This document shows positions 14,401-28,400 of a DNA stretch of 64,000 nt, piece by piece (positions within the stretch are counted from its first letter, which is position 1; the number at the start of each line of letters is the position of its first letter). The stretch is taken from contig NC_030684.2 in the NCBI RefSeq assembly GCF_000004195.4, positions 106,469,929 to 106,533,928 of the forward strand. The letters are read 5' to 3'. The DNA is from Xenopus tropicalis (Eukaryota > Chordata > Amphibia > Anura > Pipidae). The notes beneath the pieces are model-generated. The model did no database searches, had not been told where the DNA came from, and worked only from the letters and a program-made list of their open reading frames with translations. Both the position numbers and the translations under genes were made by a program.

Positions 14401-17400
14401 TACAGGTAAACTTTTAAAGTTGCATTCCCTCTTGTCAAAACCTTCACAGATGATGAATGTCTTGGTATTATCTGTAACATTCGTGTATATATCTTTTTAA
14501 TAGCTGCAGTCAGTATTTATCACTGATTTCATTTTTACGTAAAATCACCATGCTTACTTCTTTGTTGTAAGTCATCAAGTTTCCACATTTATTTAAATTT
14601 CATTTAGAAATTGTCAGGTCTTGTGATAACTGTTAGGCCCTATTATTCAGTCTTGTTTTTAATTAATTACTATGTAAGTCATTCGGTTTCATGCTTGCAA
14701 GTGACTCTTACAAGTGTCCCTCAGGTTATTAAAGGAACAGTAACACTAAAAAATGAAAGAGCGTTAAAGTAATAAATATATAATGCACTGTTGCCCTGCA
14801 CTGGTAAAACTGGTGTGTTTGCTACAGTAACACTACTATAATTTATATAATAAGCTGCTGTGTAGCCCCGGGGGCAGCCATTCAAGCTGGAAAAAATGAG
14901 AAAAGGCACAGGTTACATAGCAGATAACAGATAAGCTCTGTGGAATACAATAGTGTTTTATCTGTTATCTGCTATGTGCCTGTGCCTTTTCTCCTTTGAA
15001 TGGCTGCTTCCATGGCTACATAGCAGCTTATTTATATAAATTATAGTAGACTTTCTGAAGTAAACACACAACTTTTACCAGTGCAGGGCAGCAGCACATT
15101 TTTTTAGTTACTTTTATACAATTTCATTTTTTTGTGTTACTGTTCCTTTAAGGTTAGTTTAAAAGAAGTCAATGGTTAATTCAGTTTATAATTTACTTAG
15201 TAGTGAGCAAGTTAACCAAAAAGTTAAGCCCCAGATGTGGGTTTGGGCAGGGGCTAGGTGATGCTTCAAGCAGGCCCCCTATGCTTTAGTGATGAAATAG
15301 TGTTGACTATATAATGGCTGATCCCACCCATATATGATCAGAGGGGAGGCAGGTCAGGTGCAGGCCATAATGAGAAGAGCACTTTGTGTTAAAAATCTAG
15401 CGAGCACTAAATACTAACAGAATTTATTCATATGTAGTAAAAGGCCATCTGAACTTGAGAAGGGGGTTCAAAAATACATCTGTAAAAAATATGCAGCTTG
15501 TAGCACATTTTGAATATTCTTTATAATGTACCCTATATCCCTATATACCCTGATAACTATAAAATGTATTACTTGTATCAAATATCTGTTTTTTAAACAA
15601 AATTGGCAATAACTGGGCAATATTTGGGAGCGAATGCAAATTTAAAAGATCATGACAACATCCTATTGAAAGTTATTAATAATAAAAATAACATAAAAGG
15701 GTATTTCACTCTTCAGATCTTTATAAAAATACCTTGAAGGATATTAGTACATAATAGGCAAAAGCAAGTGATAAGCGTCTTTGTCACCATCAGTAACAGG
15801 ACAGGTTATAGTTTGTTTGAATGAATTCCTCATGAGTTTAACAATATTTGCTTTCCAGTTTGCTTATTCCTTCAGCTGAATTTGGGTCCGTTTGGCTCAT
15901 TATTCATGGAGGTTGAAGCTTTTTGTTTGTATATTTTCTATGCACTCAGAAAAGCAATATTGCATTGGTACACAGTACTATGTTATGACGTCTGCATTTA
16001 GTAAACAAGTTGATAAAAAGGACATGAATTGCGTGGTTTGTTCCAAAATGTACTGAATTTGCCATGTCCCTCAAATGTATTGGAAAAATAAAAAGCAAGC
16101 AAAAAGTAATAACCCCTTTGCTGCCACCATTTATGTATGAAAAACAAAATGTTATTATAGAATTTGAATGCTTGCAAGCTTATATTTTTGTGTGTTTGGT
16201 TTGGTTCTGTCCTGGTGGTGTGGTTGTGCTAGTTTGTTGCATTGATAACTGAATGTCTGTTGCTTATCCCTTGTGCTGATATATTCATCATACATGTCAG
16301 CTCATTTGGGAAGAGAAAGCAGGAAGGAGGAGATGCACAACGCAGAGGACTTGTTCGGTTCCACGTCAGAAAGCGACACGTCAACATTTCATGGCTTTGA
16401 CGAGGATGACTGGGAGGAGCCTTCCTCCCTCAGAGTGAATCTCTCCCCAACTACAGCGGCCCGGGGAGACTGCTAAAAGACATTTTTCTGGATTACTTCT
16501 TTCTTTTTTTAATTAGAATTGTTCACTTTATTTTTTTGTCTACATTTGATTTTTCCCCTGCATTTCCAAAGCACAACTTTATCCAAACTGGACAGGACTT
16601 AGATTTTTTTTTATTAGATTGTTAAAGAAGGAACTGTGGATATTCATTTTTTTTTTTAACGTATTATTTTTTTTTTTATTAACAGGCAGAATTCTTGTTT
16701 CCAGTATTGAACAGCCTACCTAGGGCTGGGTTTAAGGCCACTTTAAATTTGTCTAAATGCCACCAATGGTGGTGTTCACGTGTCAAACAGTAGGCAGGAA
16801 AACACTGGAAGTCTACTTATACTTTGGCTACAATTCAGATTACCTCAGTGATAAGACTTTTGTAAGTGATAGCTTCTGCATAAAGACTGTGTACATACAG
16901 TGTGGAATAAGCTTTGTAGTTCATCCCCCTTCTGAGTCTGATTCAAAACAGGAGCATGTTCCTTTATAATTCTTTCACAAGACATTTTGCTTGCGGCCTG
17001 AAGATCCATTGCTAGAGTCAAACTCGGGGGATTAAAAAAAAAAAAAAAAAAAAAACATTAAATACCTCAGTTTTAAATACCCTTCTACAGTTGTCTATGG
17101 TATTTGTTTTTATGTGGCTCAAAAGACTTTTTCCATTGTCTAAAAAACAACTTTTTTGATTGTTTAAAACAATCAACTAGAAGATACCAAAGCAGAACCC
17201 AATAATGGTCCAAAGGGCAATGGACATGAGACCAAACTATCTTCAGTCCTGCTAAACTTCAAGCGAAAGCCATCGGCAGCAGAACTGTAACAGGTAGGAA
17301 CCAACATGTTTCATTGTCATCATATCTGGTAACTAACCGTATTGGCCATGGTCATTCATTTTTGTATGGCAACTATTTTCAAATGAATCCTTCCTAATTT

Positions 17401-20400
17401 CCTGAATTAATTTCAAAAGCCTGCAGGGAATCTGTCTGAATTGCCTATTAAAAAGACTGAGAACAATTGAATATTCTAAAATTTAACTCTTATTTCCTGA
17501 TCTTTTTTTCTTTTCTGCTAGGCTGGGATTGCAAAGGGAAATGTTTCTTTACAGTTACTTTTTGGTCAAGAGTTTGAGAAAGGATTTTAATGTTATACAA
17601 GTTGAGGCACTGTGTATTTCACTATATATAGATAGGAATAACTCATTTTTATATGTTCAGGTCTTTTTTGTAAATCGTTTTTGCTCATGTTTAAGACAGT
17701 AAGAGTGCACCTAAGAAAGTTTTGTTTCCAAAAAATGTTCTCTTTTAAAATTGCAAAGTGTGAATTTATAATTATTTTTATGCTTCCAATTTTCTTAATC
17801 TTCTATAATGGTAATCGTTCTGCAATTAAAGCAAAACACCCCACTCCAGAGTATTCTCCCAAAGCCTCTGCAGTGCTACAATACCCTTAATAAAGGGCAT
17901 CACTCACTTATTGCAGACTTGGTTGGCATCGCTGGGATGTGACCAGCCTAAAACATCCAGACATAACACCAGCAGAAACAACCCACAAAACTTACCCTTA
18001 GCCTTTAAGGGAAATTATCAAAATCTCTTACAATAATTCTTATTTACACACTGGCTCATGAGGAACATGTTGTTCACCACCCCTTTGGGTCTTCAAAGTA
18101 GTTGCCCATTTTTAAACCTTTGGCTTGGAGGTAAATTTTGGAGACAGTTTTACTCCAAGCAGATCAGCAGTCCATATGGGGCTACCAAATAGCCAATCAC
18201 AGCCCTTGTTTGGCATTTTCAAGGTACTTTGTTTATGCTTGTGTGGCTCACACATCCGAGTGTGGCTCATGAGTAAAAAAGGTTGGGGATTCCTGCTCTA
18301 AAGTATAGTGGCCTTTAAACTTCTTAATGTGATGCAGGTCAGTAAATTGCTTTTAAAATATAGAGCAAAACTGCATTAATATTCAAGTATATACGCAATA
18401 TCAGCTTTTGGCAGGAGAAATCACTGCACTTGTGGAGCAGATGTTCTTATTATCTACCGTTATGCATGTGGTGCAGCGCCTAATTCCCTAAAATAGAAGT
18501 ACGCATTACTTTTTTCTTTTGTCCTGTGTCTTCAAAATCCTGCAAAGCTCTGGGCACATTTCAGAAAATTTTGAGTTATAAAAACCATATGATTCTAATG
18601 CATAGCAAAGTATTATTTTATCTGTGAATCTTACTCTGGGAATACAACATAAAATTGTGAGTCGCTGGGGACTCACTGGATAATGTGTTACTATGTAATA
18701 CTGTTAATGTAATACTTGCAGCAATACATTCTTTAAAATGGTAACATTTTGGTGAGAAACCATTTTGTTTTTCAAATCATCCAAACATTCTCTTTTTGTT
18801 TTAAAATAATGCAATACTGGAATATACTATGCAATAATCTCAAATCCAGGTAATTTAAAAAAAAATAAATAAAAAAATCATTATTTTACACATTCCAAAC
18901 AAACACCAAACAGTGTCAATTTATAAAAACTGCTAGTGGAACTTACTATCACTAAAAGGAATTAGATTCCAGAACAATCTTTCCCGGTCTGGGTGTATCA
19001 ATTCAATGGGCTTACTTAAACTGCATAGGACTATGCACAGAGGGTATAGCCCCTTTAAAATACTTTTTGGTACATGCTCCTAGTAAATGGTAGATAGCAA
19101 CAAGTACTGCCCATTGATATGACATGCATTTAAATATATATGAACAATAGCCATTACTAGAAATGCATGGTGTTTGCTGAGGCACTCTACTGCGCATGCG
19201 TGCGCGAGCGAAGCAGGAAGGAGGAAGCGCTGCAGCAAAAAGGTAGGCGATTTAAGTCACTTGGGGGTGCCTAACATTTTGGCACCCCCAAGTAACTTAG
19301 CCTTTCCTTGTCCTTTAAGGGTTGATGAACACAAATAAAACCCAAAGTGATAAATGTAAATGCATATTGCTATTTCAGTTGTATTGTCTAAGAAGCCAGA
19401 ACATCAGCACTCATTCCTCTGTTTTTCTCTCCTGCAGTCCACATTGCCTTCAATGATCAGCAACTCCATCAAGAAAGCAATTTTAGTCGATGTTGAGGAC
19501 AATAAGAAATTTAGCCTACCTACTGACACCCTGCGCCCGGAGCCTGACACTTTGCTTGTGCAATATCAGTGGCTTTGCTGAAGATTTGGGGGGTTTGATT
19601 TTTATATATATTTTATTTTTTAGTTTAGAAGCTGTGTTTGATACTCAGCCGGAAACCTTTTAGCATTGAAAAGACTGAACTAAAGAACAAAAAAAAAAAA
19701 ATCCTCAAAAAAAAAGCTGTTATTTATTTCAATATTTAAAGAAAGAATAATTTGTATAATTGGCCAGCTAAAGTTGCACAGTATTTTGGATTGTATGCAT
19801 TGGACACTGAAAAGAAAGTAAAATAAGTGAAAGTACTTGTGAGCAACAAGACTGATGGGGTTTTCATGATGAGAATAAACATTTTCTGCCTAGTATACAT
19901 GTTAGCCACGTGGTTCTGTGTGGTAGGCTTTTATTGACATTTCTATTATGTTTTTGTAAAGAAACGTTTCTAGCAGAAAAGCTGATGGTGACTGTGGATA
20001 GAAGGGCAGACTGAAATGAGAAAACTATTTATGCACTGTGGGGATGTATTTTATGTCTCTGCAGTGCAGCCAAATGTTTAAATCAGTGGTCTTTAGACTT
20101 TTATGTGCTACTCACTACAAATAAGTTTAGTGTTCTTATCACATACCAGATTTTCTATAATGGCTGGAAGAGCAGCAGAGATTAGGGGAGCAAAGGAAAC
20201 AAGCACTATAGGACCCAAGGCATAAACTCCTTCAACAAAACCACCTGGGTTCATGGCACAGTCCTGACCTTGTAAGCATCTGTCTCTTCCCCTTGATATA
20301 TGTTTCTTCTCATAAAATGTGGCCACCATTAGTTGTCATTCTGTGATGATACCTTTCAGTAGCCAATGAATAGTACAGTATATATTCATGGTACTCTGGT

Positions 20401-22403
20401 TCTCAGTGGAGTGTGAAAAACCTGATTAATGTAACAATCTGGTGTCTAACTGTTTAAAGAAGCAGAACACACTGTGCTGAATTCATAACATTACCTTTAT
20501 AGATAAATGTATCTGTTTGTTAAAACACTTTGTGCCAGTAACTAAAAACCTATTGACCCAGTACATAGTATTAATTCTCAACAGCTAAATGCTACAAATG
20601 GGTTTAAGGTTTGTACTGTATCCAGACAGGTAAATATTTTCAGCATCAGCTGTGCTGATGGAGGAATGCAACATATAAATTATCCCCAAAATACATCACA
20701 ATATGGCAATTCAAAGTGTGAGTCTATAAACATATACATACTATGTGCAAAGATATAGTTGGCTTTAAAATGAAAAAAGGAGAAGATCACTTTTAATTTG
20801 ACTTTTACTATTATGTAGACAATGTCATTCCAAGACAAGTTGCAGTTGTTTTTTTATGGCTTGTGCTTTTATATAATTGACATTTTTATTCTGCATGACT
20901 CTGGTTTGGAAAATAATTGTTATCTGTGAGATACACACAACCATGCAGTGCTTAGAATGGCCACTTTTCAGGTCAAAAAACCTCTAAGGAGTGGTTCAGA
21001 CTAAAAAATCACCAATACTGGTGGCGTCTTTTATTTCTCTCAATGGGAGGTGGCTCAGGGCAATTCAGGTGCTTCTTACCAATTTAAAAAGCACCCATGT
21101 GCCACCAGCTTCTTTCATGTGCTTAACCAGACAGCATTTTGAATTTTGGGTAGAAAGAGGAATGGAAATGCAAATACAGACATGGGTATCCCCCAATTTG
21201 GATAGCTTACACTAAAATTTATTCTGGTAAAACCATGACCTGGATGGATTTTGAGAAGCATTCACTAGCAACATTTTGGCTTTGGTGCCTGGTGTCTGTT
21301 CCAGATATCAGATAAAAAAAATAGAATAGAAAAACTGTCTTACAAGATCAGTCTGGTAAACTAGAAGTCTGAAATTAACTTTCTTATTAACTTAAAAGTG
21401 TCACCTAAAAATAAATTGAAAACTATATTTATTGAGCCCAACCACTTCTGAATAGTGTTGAAATGCCTGAAATAATTATCAGCGTGGTTAGTGCTTGATG
21501 AATACAAGGTCACAAGATTTGCTTTTCCTAAATGAGTCACTGGAAGCAAAAACGTAGGTGTCTTGGAGATTTAAGTATATTCAGCCACTGGCTCTGGGTT
21601 CATCTCTTCTTCTGTGTTCTATAACTGATATGTTTTGTGGATTAAATCAATGATTATGCACTGTATATTACATTTTTCCAGTTTTAAGCCATTTTGTATT
21701 CTAAAAAAAAAAAAACCCATTCTGTCAATTGTGTTCCTTGGAGCCTTAAATAACACATTCATGAACTTCCCAAAAATACATACTAGCAGGATGACACAAT
21801 TGAATATGTAAGGGCATTTTTACTGGCTCTTAAGTAACAATGAAGACAATATTCTTTCTGTATCTTCTTTATCCCTCAGTTTGCTTGCTTATGTACATAG
21901 TAATGCTGGGGCCACTGTAGTTGACCATCCATTAGGTGACCATAAAATTTATTTGCTTTCCATAGAAGTGATTGACATGACAATTGCTCTTAAATACTCC
22001 CCTACTGGGGCCCATTTATGAACACTGGGCAAATTTGCATGTGGGCAGTAACTCATAGCCAATCAGCGATTAGCTTTTCTTCACAAGCTGCAAATAGAAG
22101 AATGAAAGCAAGCATCTGATTTGTTGCCATGGGTAACTGCCCTGGTGCAAATTTGCCCAGTATTTATAAATGACTCCCACTGCATCTTCTGTTCAGTTAT
22201 GACTTTCAGCACAGTACTGTAGACTGGGTTGCTATCATAAACTTGTAGTGCTATACATCCTGTAATGGCCTATTACTTTATATTTCTGCACCATAACTGA
22301 AACCTTTGTCTCTAATCCACCCCACACGATCTGTGTTTGTTTTACTATGTACAACATAGTTTATGATTTGGTATAAAGTCTGTTTCCTTGTAAGATGTGT
22401 GTG

Positions 22404-22495
<92 letters not shown>

Positions 22496-25400
22496 AACAC
22501 ATACACATTGTCCTCAAAGCAGGCCATAATTAGCCTTACAAAATACTAATGCTGCTCTCCTTATTAACTTAACATCATCCTTGCAGATCTCTGGCAACTA
22601 ATAAATTTCATTAAAATCAAGGACAGCCAACTACTAGTGGTGGATGATTTCTGCCACAGTAGCCAATAAAAATGCTCTGGTAAAGAAGAGAAAGCATAGT
22701 AAAATCAGTGCTACCCCTTTGCAGTTATGGATATAAGCTGGCTATTTTTTTTTTATTTTTAAAAACTTAGAAGAGATCCAACAATAGACGTAAGTGTAAC
22801 ACTGAAACAAAAGTTATTTTAACATTTCTTGTGTTACTAAATGGAATGTTCAACAAATTATCTTAAAATACATTTTCATGTCCTTGATATTGGCTTTGGG
22901 TCTTTAGAGACCATCAGGCAAGAGGAATGGTCTTGAATATCTAACAGCTTGTAAACCCTACTAGAAACCCTTGGTAATTACATCTAGCAAAGTTTGTGCA
23001 TTTCATGGAACCTGTGGTATTTAACATCTTGTACTTTATTATTCATTTTTGTTTCATTGTATTCATGAGTAGGAGGGCAAATGACAACTAGAACTATGGA
23101 AGTCTTTCTATGATGGGACTTGCTCCTCTTCCCTCTTTGCATGTGATTCATTGCTCCTTGCTGTGTGTTATCCACTGTCCTCTGCTAAATTGTTTCTTAC
23201 TTTTCTCACCCCTTCTTCTGCTGCTCTACTGACAGGTAACTCTTACTGTCTATTGGGCTTACCTTTTATCTTAAACGCTGTAATTTACCACCACCTATAT
23301 AAAGAAGCAGTTGCCATGGAGAGATAGCCAACAGGAGAGATAGCAGTTATAGAATACCAGCGGGGACACAGGCAGAGGACACAAAAGAAGTATTCCATAA
23401 CAGATTTTGTTTTGAAAGTGGAGGGTGGGGTTCCTGCCTTTTTTCATGAAGACAATTATGGTTATTTTTAGTCTTGTATCAATACATATTAAGGATAAAA
23501 ACAACACGCAAAATGTAATATTTGACAGAATATGAAAGTGTCCATTAACTCTGTATAAACCATATATAAATCCTACTTCAATCAACATTTAACTTTCTAC
23601 ATTAGGTTGCAAATATTTATTTTTTTCAGTATTTAACTGCCATGGTTTTTAATGCTACATTCTGAATATTTCTTATTTTTAACAAGTACAACTATTACCT
23701 CCCTACATGTGTGGGTCATTTACAAGTACTTACATATTGAAAGTGGTCTCACTGCTTAAGAGTGACAGCCTTGGAACACCTACTTAGGACCCTTATGTGC
23801 TGTAATGCACTGGCTTCATATAAAGATATCTCCATGCAGCGCACAGTGTTAATACAGTGTTCCAAATACAGGGATTTGCTGTTAAGTTTGTTATTATCTG
23901 CAAGACTGTAGTAGAAAGGAGAATTCTCCTCTCTTTTGGTTAACAACATAAATTTCAAGAAGGAAAGGGTTAAAAATGCAACCATAAATGCATAAGCCTT
24001 ATGTCCCTGTAGCTAATCGCTACATTTTTTTACCTTTATAGGCAGTATTTTCTGAGCACTCTCAGATTTTCCTAAACGCAGTTTAATCAACTATTGCGGC
24101 CGCCATGTTGGATATTATTTTTATTATTAACATTTATTTATAAAGCGCCAACATATTCCGCAGCGCTGTACAATAAGGATATTTAAATTAGTCCAACATG
24201 GCGCCGTGTAAGTAAACGCGCATGCACAAATTTTCTCCCTTCCCCTAGACGCGAGTGCAACCTACTCTTCCCTACTTTAACTGTGCACTGCGCAAACACA
24301 GGCACGAGCTTGCCAGGAGCTGATCTTAGTCTCGGTGCAGGAGTGAGGCATTATGGGAACTTTCTTTACACAGCTCAGCGTTTTTTCCTCTGTTTGGCTT
24401 CTGAAGGTATGCCTGCAGCTCGAGATTAACTCTTTACTAGCCTTTCCTTCTCGTTTAAATGTTCTACATGTCAAACCTAGCGCAGTGTCATTCAATAAAG
24501 CATATATTAAATGGAATTTTCTTGGTTCGGAAAACTTCTGTCTTTTTTTTTTAAATGCCATTCTTGTTTTGTTTTTTAGTTATTCAGCTAACATAGATTG
24601 CAGTAAATACTGCTAACATTATTTAACTTGCTGTGTTGGGGGGGGGGTGGAACTATGAATAAAACTTTTAATTAGGCCTTCAACACATTTATTGTATATG
24701 TTAACCATGTTTAAATAGCAAATCATTACTAAAAACCCATTATACTAGTAGCATTTCGGTAACTTACAAAATTATCCATGAATAATTAGAAATTTAAATT
24801 TTGGTATTGGTCAAATAGGCTGTGAAGTTGATTTAGAATGTAAAATTTCTATTAAAGATTACAATTTATAAAGCTGCTCTTTTTATTACACTTTGCCCTA
24901 TAATGTCAATTATTGGGACTTCTGTAAAGAAGCTATGATACAGAATGTGCATAGGATAATGTGCTAGTTATAAAGTTATATGCCATTACATGAGATAATT
25001 GCATTCAGCTCAGATTTATGGAGAACATGAGATCATTTTTGTGTTGTACTGCTCTTTTGGAGAAGATTTCACAGAAGAAGCAGGTTAAATTTGTATTAAG
25101 TCAAATCATGAATTAAAACATACAATTTCTGGCCCAGTTTAGTACTTCATAAGACAATTGGATTTACTTGTATTTAGTTTTTATATGTCGACCATGTGTG
25201 CAAACACTTTGGGGCAGATTTATCAAAATGTGAGTTTGGAGCTTAATACATAAAAACTCACCCATGCTCTATTCATTCCTATGGGATTTTTAGAATTGTA
25301 TTTATCAATGGGTGAAAGTTAGAACTTGCTATTTGATAAATACGCTTCTAAAAATCCCATAGGAATGAATAGAACATGGGTGAGTTTTTATGTAATAAGC

Positions 25401-28400
25401 TCCAAACTCACATTTTGATAAATCTGCCCCTTTTTGTAAAAAGAAACTGCATGCAGAGGGCAATGGATGGATCTGGGAAGAAATGAAATTATGTGTGTGC
25501 AAAGGTTTTTGTGTGCTCTACAGTTTATTGTGTGCAGTGTAGCCTTTAAATTGTATGTGTGTGTGCATGAGCAAAAAGGGAGCACTGTCTGCATTACCTG
25601 AACAGTTGAAGCTATAGATCTACAGTTCCATTCTGGTCCTGCTCTGTAAGAGGGCATTTCTAAGTGCCCTGCATCTAGTCACATTTTTATTAAATCCCAC
25701 TACACACTATACATACATCTATTAGAATAAACTAGCCTTATGTCATTAAATGTCAATATGTTCTCATTTTAATTCATAGTTCAAAACAAGTACATCAACT
25801 TTATTCTTTTCCAGATCGCTCTGTTGATGTACACATGGAAAGCATACCAAACCATCACTGACGCCCCTTCCCAACTGGTGGACATAGAAAGAGGCAATAA
25901 GCGCCTCCCAGACTCATTCCTGTTTTAAATGAAAGGAGAAAAAAAATCTTTCCTTTCTCAAAGCGAAGCCAATAGGATTCTTCTCCTTCTCACCATTTGT
26001 GAGGCCTACAATATTTTCTAACCCCCTTTTCATTTTTAAGGACTGTTCAAACACTGTATATAAAGCACCTTAGTTATATAAATTGCCTCCTCTTTCCATA
26101 ATGTCGTTCTCTGATATAATGCATTGAATGTACTGACTGTTGTAATTTTCAATTCTATTTGTTTTAGTGTAACTGTTCTGGCTAAATGGCAGCTCTGGTT
26201 ACATATTTCCATAGTCTTTACAACAAAACATCTCTAGGTAGACATTTTCCATTGCATAGTATTGCTTCTACCAAAAATCACTGAGAGGGTATCATACATC
26301 TGGACTTGTAACGTATAGATGAGGCAACAGTTGGTTCTATTGCTTATTGGTTGCTATACTCCAGAGTAAAATGGCATACCCTCTGTGTATTCCCCTTGTC
26401 CCCTCAGTGCCAGGTAATGGCATCCCCCAACAAGCTCAGCTGATGGAGCTATGCCACAAGATTTTTCCAACAGATGGAGTGCCATAGATGGCATACCCCT
26501 ATGCTATCATCTAACCTGTGCAATACATGTTTAGGTATACTTTGCATGCTGATGTTTTTTCCAAAAAGATTTAAGTATTAAGGATTTCTAAAATTAGACT
26601 TAAAACTGAAGATGTTTTGGGTTTCTTACCTCTATCACAACTAAGAAATGAAATAATCATTGTCCATGTGTATAAAAGCCAAAGCTGGTTTTATGATTTC
26701 TATTATAAAAAATCCCCAACTCCAATCCCTAACATACCATGTAACTAACCACGCTTAGTCTAATGTAGTTTAACAGCTTGAAAATGTTTCTGGTAACTTC
26801 CCACAACTCCTGAAAACAATGCTTAAAAGGAGTGTAAATTACATGTCTCTCCTCTGTGTTCCATTTACTTGGAGAATATTAGAGCATCGCTTGAGAAGAA
26901 AACAACATTTTACCTACAGATTGTTGGCCAGGCATGTCTTTGTATTGAATAATGATAGTGAGCGTTATTTTGCAAAGATGCTATCCATATATTTTGTGGC
27001 TGTTTCTTCTTGGCAGATGATTAGCTTTTAGTAATGACATATGTGTGGAACACCTGCTGTTACTGCTCTTCACCTTATGCTAATTGAATGGTCTGTGATT
27101 TTATTTAACGTTTATTTTAACATTTTTGTAGTATATAAAGAGATGAGCCATAGGGATATAGTTTGATTGGTTGGGCCCTTCTTTGGCCAGAGTCACTCTG
27201 TACTTTCAGCTGTACCTGATGCTTACAAGCATATTAAATATTATAATATTTGAAAAACACAGATGTCTCTGAATATGTCTTATTGATTGACTTACAATTG
27301 AACTACAAAGCTGTAGCAGTATTTGGCAGGCCACATGTTGCTAATGCCCGATTTAGGGGTTTTGGATATGAACCAAATGGGATTCTATTGCTAGATATTG
27401 TTAATGATATTACGCTGAAATAGCCTGTATTAAGCCATACCTGCAGGACAGTTGGTCACGCAGGCGAAAGACCACAATGCACTGATTCTTTGGGACAGCT
27501 GGGCAGCCAGTGACCCGATACCTGTGTTTAATTAGGGAAATGCTCAGACTGCTTTGTCTGCCCTTTCCTCTAATCCGTTTTGGTGCAATAATACTAGAGT
27601 TTGAGTATTCAAAACAAAAAAAAGTGTATATGTAAACTTACCTGTGTTAAGTCTTGTTGGATTAAAAAACCTTAGCGGTGTGTTTAAGGGTAATGGCACA
27701 TTTTTTACCCAGACAAAATATCGTGAATTGTTTCTACCAAAATCTAAGGAAATTGCTGTGAGTATGGCAAATCACATATGTAATCACATTTGCCATACCC
27801 ATAGAGACTGATATAATTTTTTTGGGGGTGGGGGTTGCCTTGAGAGATGAACCCACTGAAAAAAATCAAAGGCAAAGGTGGAATTGAACATGAACTTTAA
27901 TTTGAACTGAAATTTAAAATTTCATGTTTCAGTCATTTCAAGTTAGTCTTGATATTCCCATTTCTTGTCTTATTTGAATTGGTTTGCTGTTAAAGTGGAT
28001 TTTAAATGTAAAAAAGACAATACATACCCAATGTATGCTGCCTGGAAGCTAATTACAATTTCATCTTTAATGGTTTATTTGGGTAGACCTGGGATAAGCC
28101 TGATCGAACTGTAAAGTAAAAAGGTCTGAAGTCCAAATGAGCCTCTCTTTGGCAAATTCCGCAGTAGAAAATAAAATGAAAAGTTCAGGTATGGGACCCA
28201 TTACCTGGAAACCCATTATCCAGAAAGCTCCAAATTACAGGAAGGCCATCTCCCATAGACTCAATTTAAAATTAAGAAAATTATTAGTTTTTATCTCTGT
28301 AATAATAAAATACTACCTTGTAATTAATCCCAACTAAAGATATAATTAATCCTTTTTGGATGTAAAACAATCCTATTGGGTTGATTTAATGTTTAAAAAA

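Noticed and set aside
14194..14409. Open frame of 71 codons with a hydrophobic end and GT-like boundaries (AAGGTAAGT near 14215, CAGGTAAAC at 14405)
   Set aside because: The length is within chance for this A/T-rich window, no partner exons fit, and a second equally open frame overlaps it. It is not supportable as a gene.
22278..22527. Two minus-strand frames rich in Tyr-Ile repeats
   Set aside because: They are translations of the AT microsatellite.
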